A program made the translations under genes and the position numbers. From a bacterium (GTDB taxonomy: Bacteria; UBA10199; DSSB01), in NCBI GenBank assembly GCA_035281585.1, contig DATEDP010000137.1:1-60640 (forward strand): a stretch of DNA of 60,640 nucleotides, in the 5' to 3' direction. Positions 17,562 to 26,826 of the stretch are shown here, piece by piece. Every line of letters starts with the position of its first letter. Position 1 is the stretch's first letter. The notes under the pieces were generated by a model. That model worked only from the letters and a program-made list of their open reading frames with translations. It searched no databases and was not told the DNA's origin.

Positions 17562-20500
17562 ACCTAGCCGAGGTCTCGATCAAGAACCCGGTCTTCGCCT
17601 GGATGCTGATGCTGGGCCTCATCCTTTTCGGAGCGATCAGCCTCACCCGGATGGGCATCAGCGAGATGCCCGACGTCGACTTCCCGGTCGTCACCGTCAC
17701 GATCACTTACGAGGGCGCGGCCCCCGAGATCATGGAGTCGGACGTCGTCGACATCATCGAGGACGCGGTCCTCTCGATCCAAGGCATCCGCAACATCACC
17801 TCCTCCTCGCGCCAGGAAAACGCCACCATCACCATCGAGTTCGAGCTCAACCGCGACATCGACGTCGCCCTCCAGGAGGTTCAAACCAAGATCGCCCAAG
17901 CCCAGAGCCGGCTGCCCGAAGAGATCGACCCGCCGATCGTCACCAAAACCAACCCCGAGGACCAGCCCATCATGTGGATCTCGCTCTCCGGCGACAAGCC
18001 GCTGCGCTACATGATGGAGTATGCCCGGGACCAGGTGAAGGACAAGATGCAGACGGTCAGCGGCGTCGGCGAGGTGCTCTTGAGCGGCTTCGTCGAGCCG
18101 AACCTCCGGATCTGGGTCGATCCCAAGAAGCTCGACGCCTGGGAGCTCACGGTCCAGGACGTCATCGACGCGGTCCAGCGCGAGCACCGCGAGATCCCGG
18201 CCGGCCGGATCGAAACCAGCGACAAGGAATACAACCTTCGCTCGATGGGCGAGGTTTTCAAGCCCGAGGAGTTCGAGAAGATCGCGATCACCAACCGGGG
18301 CGGCGCCCCGATCTACAAGCCGATCTTCATCAAGGACGTGGCCCGGGTCGAGGCCGGGCTCGACGACATTCGCCGGATCAGCCGGGTCAACGGCCGGACC
18401 GCGATCGGCCTCGGCATCAAGAAGCAGCGCGGCTCCAACGCGGTGGCGGTGGCCGACGCGGTGAAGCAGCGGATGGAGGAGCTCAATCCGACCTTACCCG
18501 AGGGGCTCAAGCTCGCGGTCAACTTCGACTCGACCCGGTTCATCAAGTCGACCACCGACCAGCTCAAGGAAGAATTGGTCCTGGCCGCGATCCTGACCGC
18601 CATCGTCTGCCTGCTCTTCCTGGCCTCGCTCTCCTCGACCTTCAACGTCCTGATGGCCATCCCTTTCTCGATCGTCGGCGCCTTCACTTTTCTTTTCTTC
18701 GCCGGCTTCACCATCAACAACTTCACCATGCTTGGCCTCATCCTGGCCATCGGCATCGTGGTCGACGACGCGATCATGATCCTGGAAAACATCGTCCGCC
18801 ACCAGGAGATGGGCAAGCCGCCGGCCAAGGCGGCGCTCGAGGGGACCAAGGAGATCACCGGGGCCGCCATCGCGGCCACCCTGTCGATCATCGCGATCTT
18901 CATTCCGGTCATCTTCATGAAGGGCATCCTCGGCAAGTTCTTCTTCCAATTCGGCGTGACGATGGGCGTGGCGGTGGCGCTTTCGCTGCTCGAGGCCCTT
19001 ACCTTGACGCCGATGCGCCTCTCCTATTTCAAGATCGCCCACGGCAACGAGCAGGGCTGGTTCGGCCGGCTGGTCGACCGGGTCTTCGGCGCGATGAACC
19101 GGACCTACGGCCGGATCCTCAAGCTCTGCCTAAATTGGCGCTGGGTCGTGGTGCTGCTCTCGGTCGGCCTCTTCGCCGCTTCCTTCATGGTCCTGCCCAA
19201 GGTCAAAAAGGAATTCGTGCCGGCCCAGGACCAGAGCATGTTCCTGATCCGGCTTGAGACGCCGCTCGGCTCCTCGCTCGAGCACACCGACCGGACCCTG
19301 CGCCAGGCCGAAGCGATGATCTCCAAGCATCCCGAGGTGATCCGTTACTTCGCGGCGGTCGGCGGCTTCGGCGGCGGCGAGGTCAACACCGGGATCATCT
19401 TCATCACGATGCAAGAGCCCCATGACCGGCCGATCGATCCTCAGCTCGGACGCCGGCTCAGCCAATTCGACCTGATGGGCCAGGTCCGCAAGGAGTTGCA
19501 GACGATTCCCAACCTCGAAGTCGTCATCCAGGACTTCTCGACCCGCGGCTTCACCGCCCAGCGCGGCTTCCCGGTCGAGTTCACGGTCCGCGGCCCCGAT
19601 TGGGAAAAGCTGACTCAAGCCTCCCAGTCCTTGATGGATAAGATGAAGAAAGACCCGAATTTCATTGACGTCGATACCGATTACAAATTCGGCCAGCCCG
19701 AAATCCAAATCACGCCCAACCGCGATGCCGCCGCCGCCCGCTTGGTCAGCGTCGAGGACATCGGCCGGGTCGTCGGCGCCATGATCGGCGGGGTCGAAAC
19801 CGGCAAGTTCACCGAGTCCGGCCATCGCAACGACATACGGATCCGGCTGGAGCAGGATTATCGCCAGGACGCCAAGGCGATCGAGCGGCTTTTCGTCCGC
19901 AATTCCCGGGGCGAGATGGTGCCGCTGAGCGCGGTCGCCACCGTCAACGAGCGCAAAACCCTCAACACCATCACCCGCAAGGACCGCGAGCGGGCCATCG
20001 GCATCTTCGCCAACGTCGGTCCCGGCCACTCCCAGGATGAAGCCTTGAAAGAGGTCGATCGCTTGGCCAAAGAAACCTTGCCCGAAGGCTACCGAATCGT
20101 GCTCAGCGGATCGGCCGAGACCTTCAAGGAATCCTTCCAAAGCCTCTTCTTCGTTTTGTGGCTCGGTATCATCGTCGCCTACATGGTCCTGGGCAGCCAG
20201 TACAACAGCTTCATCCACCCCTTCACCGTCTTGCTGGCCCTACCCTTCAGCGTGTCCGGCGCCTGGCTGGCGCTTTATTTCACCGGCCTCTCGCTCAACA
20301 TCTACAGCTTCATCGGGGTGATCTTGCTGATGGGTATCGTGAAGAAAAACTCGATCCTGCTGGTCGATTTCGCCAACCAGCGGCGGGAAGAGGGGCTCGA
20401 CGTCCGGGAAGCCTTGCTCACCGCCTGCCCGCAACGGCTTCGCCCGATCTTGATGACCTCCTTCGCCACTTTGGCCGCCGCCGTGCCGCCGGCCCTGGGC

Positions 20501-20704
20501 TTGGGCGCCGGATCGGAAACTCGGGTGCCGATGGCCACCGTCATCATCGGTGGCGTCTTCATCTCGACCCTGCTCACCCTCTTCGTGGTGCCTTGCGCCT
20601 ACAGCCTCTTGGCCAAGCTCGAGCGCAAGAAATACACCACGCCGGCCAAGGCCGCGGCCGAGAACGGCAATGGAAGCTGGGAAAACGGAAGGGCGTCGGC
20701 ATAA
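17558..20704 (+). CDS. RND-family inner-membrane efflux transporter (AcrB/MdtB-like)
   Basis: 1048 aa. The ATG at 17558 overlaps the tolC-like stop. Twelve TM topology with two large periplasmic loops is evident. Proton-relay acidic residues lie in GIVVDDAIMILENI (TM4), and the Lys partner is near GIVKKNSILLVDFA (TM10). N-terminal family signature IKNPVFAWMLMLGLILFGAISL. Multidrug HAE1-type rather than heavy-metal type (inference). No periplasmic adaptor (MFP) gene is next to it; the pump must borrow one encoded elsewhere. Confidence 0.94.
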   Translation: MNLAEVSIKNPVFAWMLMLGLILFGAISLTRMGISEMPDVDFPVVTVTITYEGAAPEIMESDVVDIIEDAVLSIQGIRNITSSSRQENATITIEFELNRDIDVALQEVQTKIAQAQSRLPEEIDPPIVTKTNPEDQPIMWISLSGDKPLRYMMEYARDQVKDKMQTVSGVGEVLLSGFVEPNLRIWVDPKKLDAWELTVQDVIDAVQREHREIPAGRIETSDKEYNLRSMGEVFKPEEFEKIAITNRGGAPIYKPIFIKDVARVEAGLDDIRRISRVNGRTAIGLGIKKQRGSNAVAVADAVKQRMEELNPTLPEGLKLAVNFDSTRFIKSTTDQLKEELVLAAILTAIVCLLFLASLSSTFNVLMAIPFSIVGAFTFLFFAGFTINNFTMLGLILAIGIVVDDAIMILENIVRHQEMGKPPAKAALEGTKEITGAAIAATLSIIAIFIPVIFMKGILGKFFFQFGVTMGVAVALSLLEALTLTPMRLSYFKIAHGNEQGWFGRLVDRVFGAMNRTYGRILKLCLNWRWVVVLLSVGLFAASFMVLPKVKKEFVPAQDQSMFLIRLETPLGSSLEHTDRTLRQAEAMISKHPEVIRYFAAVGGFGGGEVNTGIIFITMQEPHDRPIDPQLGRRLSQFDLMGQVRKELQTIPNLEVVIQDFSTRGFTAQRGFPVEFTVRGPDWEKLTQASQSLMDKMKKDPNFIDVDTDYKFGQPEIQITPNRDAAAARLVSVEDIGRVVGAMIGGVETGKFTESGHRNDIRIRLEQDYRQDAKAIERLFVRNSRGEMVPLSAVATVNERKTLNTITRKDRERAIGIFANVGPGHSQDEALKEVDRLAKETLPEGYRIVLSGSAETFKESFQSLFFVLWLGIIVAYMVLGSQYNSFIHPFTVLLALPFSVSGAWLALYFTGLSLNIYSFIGVILLMGIVKKNSILLVDFANQRREEGLDVREALLTACPQRLRPILMTSFATLAAAVPPALGLGAGSETRVPMATVIIGGVFISTLLTLFVVPCAYSLLAKLERKKYTTPAKAAAENGNGSWENGRASA

Positions 20705-20723
20705 TCCCGGGCCGAAAAGAGAA

Positions 20724-21806
20724 TTATTCGCAGGCCTTGGGAATCGCAACCGTATCGGTCGTTTCGTCCCACCAGATCGAGGCGATGCGTGGCATGAAAC
20801 CGATCGCCTGAAAGTTGTCGCAAAAGCTGTGCAGCTTGCCGAAGATCAGGGCGATGTCCTCGCCGGGATGATCCTTGTAAAATTTCATGATCTCGCGGAC
20901 CGCATAAGCCTCGCGGAGGGTGAACATCAATCGATGAAACTCAGGGTCCTTGCGCACCGCGTCCGGATTGCCTTGATGAGAGTTCCAAACTCGAGCCAAC
21001 TGATCCATCAGCTCATCGCTTTCCCCCGGATCGATCGTGCGATGGAGAGCGACTTCGGGATGGTTGTAAGCATAAATCAGCGCAGCCTGCTTGTAGATGG
21101 CCAGCAGGCGAAAGTAGTTCGGCTCCCGCTCCGAAGGAAGGTCGTGCTTGGAGAAGAAATTCTTGAAATCTCCCAAGCCGTCCCGAATGAAATTCATCAA
21201 GGGTTCTCGATCGCCGGCGGGAATGTCGATGGGCAAATCCTCGACGAAGACGTGCTTCGGCATAAAGAGCTCCAGCGAATCCACGATATGCCGTTGATAT
21301 TCCATCCCCGCCCTGTATGGCTCGAGCGACTCCAGGCCCGGGTCCATGTCCGGCATCGAAGAATAGCTTTGGCGGTAGAAATAGATGGTTCCGTATTTTT
21401 TCGGATCGCCCAGCAGGTCATAGCGCCCGCGCAAGCTGCCGCTGCTGAGAATGGCGGCGGCGCCCTGGGCCATGGCCGAAGGGGCGCTCGTGGTCGTGGT
21501 CGATGAGCAGCCGGTCAAGCCGCCGAGAGCGCTCAAGGCCAAGCCGCCCAAGCTATAGGCCCAAGGGTCGCCATAACTTTCCTCGGGTTTGGAAAAAGCC
21601 GGAGATTTGAAAATCTCGGCGGCAAAGGCGCTACGCACCGTCTGGTTGAGCTTCCCGCCGAGATCCCGGCTTTTTTCGAAGTAGCTCTTTCCGGCTTCGG
21701 AAGACTCGGAACAGGCCAAAGGCTCCTCGGGGGCCTGCCGGCATAACAGCTCGGATGGATGGATTTCGGAAATATCCCGGCAAACCGGGTCGGTTTCGAC
21801 AAACAT
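20724..21806 (-). CDS. Hypothetical protein, possible remote Tiki/TraB-ChaN-like fold
   Basis: 360 aa; ATG with GAGGG 5-6 nt upstream. The first ~85 residues are polar with six Cys. A hydrophobic stretch at ~85-100 ends in a lipobox-like GLTGCSS, but it is internal. Residues ~130-350 have a Tiki-superfamily-like layout: KKYGTIYFYRQSYSS near the start, KHVFVEDLPID in the middle and IALIFGKLHSF near the end. That relationship is a weak inference. It is convergent with the RND gene, 19 nt apart, and downstream of the 1167-aa protein on the same strand. Confidence 0.6.
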   Translation of the reverse strand: MFVETDPVCRDISEIHPSELLCRQAPEEPLACSESSEAGKSYFEKSRDLGGKLNQTVRSAFAAEIFKSPAFSKPEESYGDPWAYSLGGLALSALGGLTGCSSTTTTSAPSAMAQGAAAILSSGSLRGRYDLLGDPKKYGTIYFYRQSYSSMPDMDPGLESLEPYRAGMEYQRHIVDSLELFMPKHVFVEDLPIDIPAGDREPLMNFIRDGLGDFKNFFSKHDLPSEREPNYFRLLAIYKQAALIYAYNHPEVALHRTIDPGESDELMDQLARVWNSHQGNPDAVRKDPEFHRLMFTLREAYAVREIMKFYKDHPGEDIALIFGKLHSFCDNFQAIGFMPRIASIWWDETTDTVAIPKACE

Positions 21807-21875
21807 AGTGCCCTCTTGATCAAATGGAATCGGAGCTTTGTCGGCGAGCCCCGAAATTGGTTGCTAATCCATGGC

Positions 21876-24800
21876 TTAGCGGGGATCGATCGGCAAGCCC
21901 AGCTTCGAAAGCCCCAACTCCGCCGCCATCAACAAAAAGCTTTCGGGCCGAAGCCCGGGCTGGAGCATCGACTGGAGCAGGAGCGGCGGCAAGCGCTCGA
22001 TTCGGGCCCGCCATAGCTTCCGCTCGGCCGGGCCGAGAGCCCGGTAGCTTTCCGGAAAGACCCGGGAGCCGTAGACCGCATAGTGGTAAAGAATGCCTTC
22101 CTCGGCTTCAATTCGGTCGAAGCTCACCGGCGGCCGGCCGCCCAAGAGATCTTGGATTTCGGAATCGCGCAACAGCGCCGAGCTCCTGGGCAAGAAACCA
22201 AGCCGCGAAAGCCAAGCCTTGGCCATCATCGGTTCATGCTCGGCCCAGTAAGCCAAGTCCGAGAGCAGGTAGGTGGGACAAGACTCCAGGGTGTATTCGA
22301 GGCTGCTTTTTTCACTGGCCGGAGGATTCAGCTTTTTCTCCTGGGACCATTGCCGCCAAAGTTGGACGATTTTTTCACGCTTGGCCTCGTTCGCCATCGT
22401 TCCGGCGAGCCGGCGAACCCAGTCGCCGCGGATCTCCGGCTGGGCGCGATCGACGATGCCATAAGCCCGGTCGAAGCGTTGGATCTGCTCCAGGAAAGCC
22501 GCTTTCACCTGCTCCGGGCTGCTGAAATGACCGATGCTGTCCAGGTTGAGTCGGGCCACCGCCAAGAGCATGCCGTGGGCCGTGACCGCTTCGTCATAGC
22601 GCTCCAGCTTGGCCTCGATGGCCTTCCACGATGCCGAGTCTTCGCGAAGTCCCAGTTCATCCAGCCGGCTTCGGGCGCCATCGACATATTGCCGCAGCTC
22701 CTTCAAGATCGGATGAATCTTTTTCAGCTCTCGATGCAAGAAATCGTAGAACTGGAAATAGTGCTGGCCTTGGACCGCGGCCGGCGGCGCCGCCACGAAC
22801 TCGGCCGCGGTGTTCATCGCCCCTTCAAGCAGGGACTCAATGCGGGACTGGCGCTCGAGCAAGCCGCGGCTAAATGCGGCCCAGACCGGATTTTGAACGG
22901 GACCTTGAGGCGAATCGATGCTCCACACCGGCGGCCGAAGGGCGGCGCTGTAATCCAGGGTCAATTGGGCGCTCCGCTCGAAGGCCATGTGGGCGGTGTC
23001 GAGCAGCCAGGAGTCTTGAAGCTTGCGGTTGGCTTTCCGATCCGGGAAGGCGCGGTTGACCGAAGGCAGCAGCCAGGCGGCGCCGAAAGCCGAGCGCCCG
23101 AGGTAGGCGCCGGTCAAGGCGCCGGTCAAGGAAACGACATCCTCCCGAATCTCCTCCGGCGCCGCCATCGCTTTCCGCAGAGCCCGGACGGGCTCGGCGC
23201 AGTGGCAAATGAAGGCGTCGATCGAATGGGCGAAGATCGCCAACGGCCCGGTTTCATTGAGTTGAGCGAGGACCAAGCGGGTCCAATCATTCGGTGCGAC
23301 CTCGGCGGCCCATTCCCGAGGATGCCCGTCTCTTTCCAAGGCCTTTTGCAGCCAATCGAGGATCCAACGATTGGCCTCGCGGGCCTTGGGGCTCATGAAA
23401 AACTCGATGGCCTTGATTTTCTCCCGCACTTCGATGCTTCGGCCGCGATGCTGCAGCATGAGCGCCGGAAGATGGAGGCTGAACCAAGAACGGAAAGGCT
23501 GGTCGTGGCTACCGAGGTATCGCAGGGTTTCTCCGGGCAAGGACGGCATTCGCGAGGCCGGCGGCGAGGCGTGATTCAGCAAAATTTCGGCATAATCCCG
23601 GTTGCCGGCCTTCAGCAAGGCGGTGAGGAGCCGCGGAGCTTCGTCGGGATCCTTGGCCCGAGGCGAGCGGGGATCCAAGCCCAGTTCCGGCGAGAAGCGG
23701 TGGAGGCCGCGCAAGACTTCCTTGGCCAAAGCGCCGTACATCATCCCGGAAAGGCGAGCCACTTTAAGGCCCTGGGCCGGGTTCGACGCGAAGTCGATGG
23801 GAAAGACGGCTTGGGGCCAAGTTTTTTCGGGAAAGAGCGAGCTCCAGTTGGCGAGGAGCCTCAAGGTTTCCTCGAGGCTCCCCCGGGCGAAGTTCCGCTC
23901 GATGATTTCAAAACCCGCCGCCAAACCGGAGGAAGCGCCGCCGATCCGGTCGATCTTGTGCCGCACGGACATCGCCCGCTCGTGGAGCGCCGGCCTGGAG
24001 GCGGTGACGAAATGGAGCTCGCGCAGCTGCGAAACGAGCCGCTGGCCCTGGTCGAGATTCTCATGAAACTTCCGGCGCCAATCGGCCATGAGCTCGGTCA
24101 GCTCCGGAATCGTCCGGGGCTCGCCGCGATGCCTTTCCATCATATTGGCCCGAAGCTCGGCGGCGGCCCGGAAGCTCGCCAAGCTTTCCAAAATTTTGGC
24201 GTAACATTCGGCGGCCTCATAGGCGAGGTCTCGGGCCCGGCTCAGGGCCTGATCAGGGTCGATCGGCGCCGGCGACGGCCTTCTTGTCCCTTCATGGGCC
24301 ATCGGGAAGAGCTCGACGATTTTGGGCCCCTGCTTGTCGCCGGGCCCCTTTCCATCGCCCGAACCGGCGCTCATGACGTATTGCGGAAACAGCTCCCAGG
24401 ATTTTTCGGCGATCCATTGGCGATCCATGGTTTGGCGGCGCCACTCGATGCCTTGCATCGCTTTCCGGTAGCTCTCTCCCAAAATCCCGTCGCTCATCCG
24501 CCCGGCCACATTGAATTGAAGCAGCGTGGCCAAGGCCTGGAGATGGGCGGCCGCGCCGGTGACTTCGGGGCGCAGACCCCAGCGGCCCTCGACGCCTTGA
24601 GCGAGCAGGATTCCGCCGTAGAGGCTCAATTGTTGAATGGCTCGGCCACCGCCCAAGGCCCGGCTGAAGCCGCCGGCCCCCTTCAAGAAGGACAGCGTCA
24701 GGCCGGCGGCGAGCAGCTCCTCGCCCAAAACATTCGGATGCCAATCCTGCGGCTCCTGGCTCCAATGCCGAGCGGCCTTGGAGCTGAACACGAAGGCCGG

Positions 24801-25379
24801 CAGCTCGGCGCCGAAGGCGCCGGCTTGGGTGAAAAGCTTGGCTCCCCAGCCGCGAGTTAAAGGGCCGGGAGCGGCGGCGAGCAAACGCGAGCCGAGCGCG
24901 GCCTGACTCAGCCGGAAGACGGTCCCGCCGACCGCGAAGCCCAAGAGGCTGTAGGGATCGGAGGCCTCCCGCCAAAAGCCGCGGGCCAAGCCCTCGGCGC
25001 GGTCGCCGACGTTTCCATCGCCCTGGGCGGCGGCGAAGCGGCGCCGGGCCAATTCAACCGGGGCTCGCAAATCCTCGGGGACCGGCCCCTCGACCGCCAA
25101 GGCTTGAAACAAGATCCGCGCCCCTTCGGCCTTTCCCCGCTGCTGGAGGCGATCGGCGAGATTGAGTACAGCGAGGGCCCAGAGGCCGGGATCGTTTTCG
25201 CCAGCCAGGCTCTGCAATTCGCGTTGAGCGGTGGGATCGAGGGAAGTCGAAAGCCGGTCGCCGAGGGCGGCAACGAGAGTGGCCGCCGGATGGGCCGAAG
25301 CTTGCTCCGCGTTGAGTAAAACCGTCCAGCCCAAGGCGGTCGAGCCCGGGCCGGGATGAATGTGCCCCGAGCCGTTCAT
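21876..25379 (-). CDS. 1167-aa protein, founder of a shared N-terminal module; function unknown
   Basis: Residues ~45-300 align with the N-terminal part of the plus-strand protein at 27855-30545: matching RELxSL, AxRL, DRAEGLxRxF, GxVFRL, LTRG and LYGGILL blocks in the same order. This module has TPR-like helices and then a hydrophobic Gly/Ala-rich segment (~130-290). The remaining ~850 residues are helical with no recognised domain; the metallo-beta-lactamase part of the paralogue is absent. No signal peptide. The ribosome site is weak (AGGAT one base from ATG). Probably co-transcribed with the downstream hypothetical gene. Confidence 0.75.
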   Translation of the reverse strand: MNGSGHIHPGPGSTALGWTVLLNAEQASAHPAATLVAALGDRLSTSLDPTAQRELQSLAGENDPGLWALAVLNLADRLQQRGKAEGARILFQALAVEGPVPEDLRAPVELARRRFAAAQGDGNVGDRAEGLARGFWREASDPYSLLGFAVGGTVFRLSQAALGSRLLAAAPGPLTRGWGAKLFTQAGAFGAELPAFVFSSKAARHWSQEPQDWHPNVLGEELLAAGLTLSFLKGAGGFSRALGGGRAIQQLSLYGGILLAQGVEGRWGLRPEVTGAAAHLQALATLLQFNVAGRMSDGILGESYRKAMQGIEWRRQTMDRQWIAEKSWELFPQYVMSAGSGDGKGPGDKQGPKIVELFPMAHEGTRRPSPAPIDPDQALSRARDLAYEAAECYAKILESLASFRAAAELRANMMERHRGEPRTIPELTELMADWRRKFHENLDQGQRLVSQLRELHFVTASRPALHERAMSVRHKIDRIGGASSGLAAGFEIIERNFARGSLEETLRLLANWSSLFPEKTWPQAVFPIDFASNPAQGLKVARLSGMMYGALAKEVLRGLHRFSPELGLDPRSPRAKDPDEAPRLLTALLKAGNRDYAEILLNHASPPASRMPSLPGETLRYLGSHDQPFRSWFSLHLPALMLQHRGRSIEVREKIKAIEFFMSPKAREANRWILDWLQKALERDGHPREWAAEVAPNDWTRLVLAQLNETGPLAIFAHSIDAFICHCAEPVRALRKAMAAPEEIREDVVSLTGALTGAYLGRSAFGAAWLLPSVNRAFPDRKANRKLQDSWLLDTAHMAFERSAQLTLDYSAALRPPVWSIDSPQGPVQNPVWAAFSRGLLERQSRIESLLEGAMNTAAEFVAAPPAAVQGQHYFQFYDFLHRELKKIHPILKELRQYVDGARSRLDELGLREDSASWKAIEAKLERYDEAVTAHGMLLAVARLNLDSIGHFSSPEQVKAAFLEQIQRFDRAYGIVDRAQPEIRGDWVRRLAGTMANEAKREKIVQLWRQWSQEKKLNPPASEKSSLEYTLESCPTYLLSDLAYWAEHEPMMAKAWLSRLGFLPRSSALLRDSEIQDLLGGRPPVSFDRIEAEEGILYHYAVYGSRVFPESYRALGPAERKLWRARIERLPPLLLQSMLQPGLRPESFLLMAAELGLSKLGLPIDPR

Positions 25380-25460
25380 ATCCTAGATGCCGAATCTATC
25401 GGTAGCTAAGTGCCGGAGTTGCTAGGGGTTTTGGGGAATTTGTCATCCTGAGCGGCCAAT

Positions 25461-25616
25461 GTCATCCTGAGCGGAGCGAAGGATCTGCGACTGGCCAAGG
25501 TTTTTGAAATGCCCATTTTCTTCGTGTCAATTTAGGAGAGTCCGAGAACACGAAGGAGCTTTGGTGCCAAACATTCTCTTGATGGGTCGTAGATCCTTCG
25601 CTCCGCTCAGGATGAC
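25461..25616. repeat. MITE-like element with 26-bp perfect terminal inverted repeats
   Basis: GTCATCCTGAGCGGAGCGAA... at the left is exactly mirrored at the right, ending ...CTCAGGATGAC. A second partial copy of the left end (GTCATCCTGAGCGG) lies at 25442. No ORF inside. Same family as 51215-51414 and 44325-44403. It fills most of the gap between the lipoprotein gene and the 1167-aa gene. Confidence 0.85.
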
Positions 25617-25636
25617 AAGCCGATCCAGAAACAGCC

Positions 25637-26698
25637 TTACTTTTTCTTAAAGGTGATTTCCATGCCGAAGACGCCGCCGCCGACTTGGGCGGTATCCTCC
25701 AGCGGATCTCCAAGCAGCGGCGCGGCGACGACCAGCTTCATCTCGCCCTCGGCGCTCAACGGCGATCCCTCGAAGGTGATCGTCCCGCCATGGACGTTGG
25801 GCGCTTGGCTGCTGTCGATAGTGACGCTGCCGGTGGTCAGCTTCAGGCCGGTGAGATGGATGACGTTAGAGCCGTTGAAGGCCGTGCCCTCGAAGGTCAG
25901 GGAGCCGTCGGCGCCGAGTGGCGCTTGGCCGGTGTCCTCTTCGAGCGAGATCTCCAGCGACTCGAGCGGCGCGCCGTCGGGCAGCGGGAAGGTGACCTTC
26001 GGCCAGTTGTTCTTGAGAATTTGGACGTTGCCGCCGGAGAGCTCGGTGAGCTTGAGGGTGCCCGTCACCGAGTCGGCGACAACGAGGTCGGTCAGGACCG
26101 GCTCCGGCAGATCCTTGTGGCTCAGCGTGGTTCTCACCGCGAGCACGTCGAACTCTTGGCCGGCCCCGCCGTCGGTCGTGCAGCCTTCGGCCGCGGTGGC
26201 GGCCTTGCCCCGCAGCTCGATCTGCATCACGCCGAGCTTGGGGCCGTTCAACACCACGTCGAGGTAAGTGTTGTGATAGCCGTCCCCTTGGGTGACGACC
26301 TTGGGGTTGTAGCTGGCCTTCACAGTCATGATGCCGCCGGGCGGGATGATGATCTCTTGGACCATGTTGCCGACCGCTTGCTTGACCGTATTGCCGACCG
26401 AAACCTCATCGACCGTGAAGAATTGGAAGTAGGACTCGCCCTCTTTCAGCGTCTCCGGATGCTTGCCCTGGGCGTCGAAATCGTTGGTGCCGAATTCGAA
26501 GTGAACGCCCTGGATTCGCTGCGGCTCGGAGGTGTTGTTATTGCGGATTTGGAGGGTCTTCTGCTGGCCGACGCAGGCCACGGTCTCGTAGTTGGCGATG
26601 GCCACGACGCCGCTGACTTGCGGCGCTTCGCCGGCGCAAGCCGCCAAGCTGAGAAGCCCGAAGAGAAGGAAAATTTTTTTCAAGGATTGGACCAACAC
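25637..26698 (-). CDS. Lipoprotein with beta-rich extracytoplasmic domains
   Basis: 353 aa from a GTG at 26698 preceded by AGGGGA. The signal sequence VQSLKKIFLLFGLLSLAAC ends in a LAAC lipobox. The mature part looks like two beta-sandwich domains. The first (~20-170) resembles Hydin/choice-of-anchor domains (QKTLQIRNNNTSEP, GGIMTVKASYNP). The second is unassigned. Reading further upstream gives an ATG-free extension without family features, so the GTG is preferred. Function unknown; surface location predicted. Confidence 0.8.
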   Translation of the reverse strand: MLVQSLKKIFLLFGLLSLAACAGEAPQVSGVVAIANYETVACVGQQKTLQIRNNNTSEPQRIQGVHFEFGTNDFDAQGKHPETLKEGESYFQFFTVDEVSVGNTVKQAVGNMVQEIIIPPGGIMTVKASYNPKVVTQGDGYHNTYLDVVLNGPKLGVMQIELRGKAATAAEGCTTDGGAGQEFDVLAVRTTLSHKDLPEPVLTDLVVADSVTGTLKLTELSGGNVQILKNNWPKVTFPLPDGAPLESLEISLEEDTGQAPLGADGSLTFEGTAFNGSNVIHLTGLKLTTGSVTIDSSQAPNVHGGTITFEGSPLSAEGEMKLVVAAPLLGDPLEDTAQVGGGVFGMEITFKKK

Positions 26699-26826
26699 GA
26701 CTTCCCCTAAAATCAACCCCCGATGCACCCTGCACCGTCTATCGGAAATATCGGCGCCCTCACTCAAATGTTGTGAAAAATCAAATGCTTGATGACAAGG
26801 CGCGTCAGGCGCTAGTTTTGAAAGCT

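Noticed and set aside
22083-24860. 925-aa plus-strand open frame opposite the 1167-aa gene
   Set aside because: Antisense artefact. The minus frame has paralogue support and a coherent protein; this one has none.
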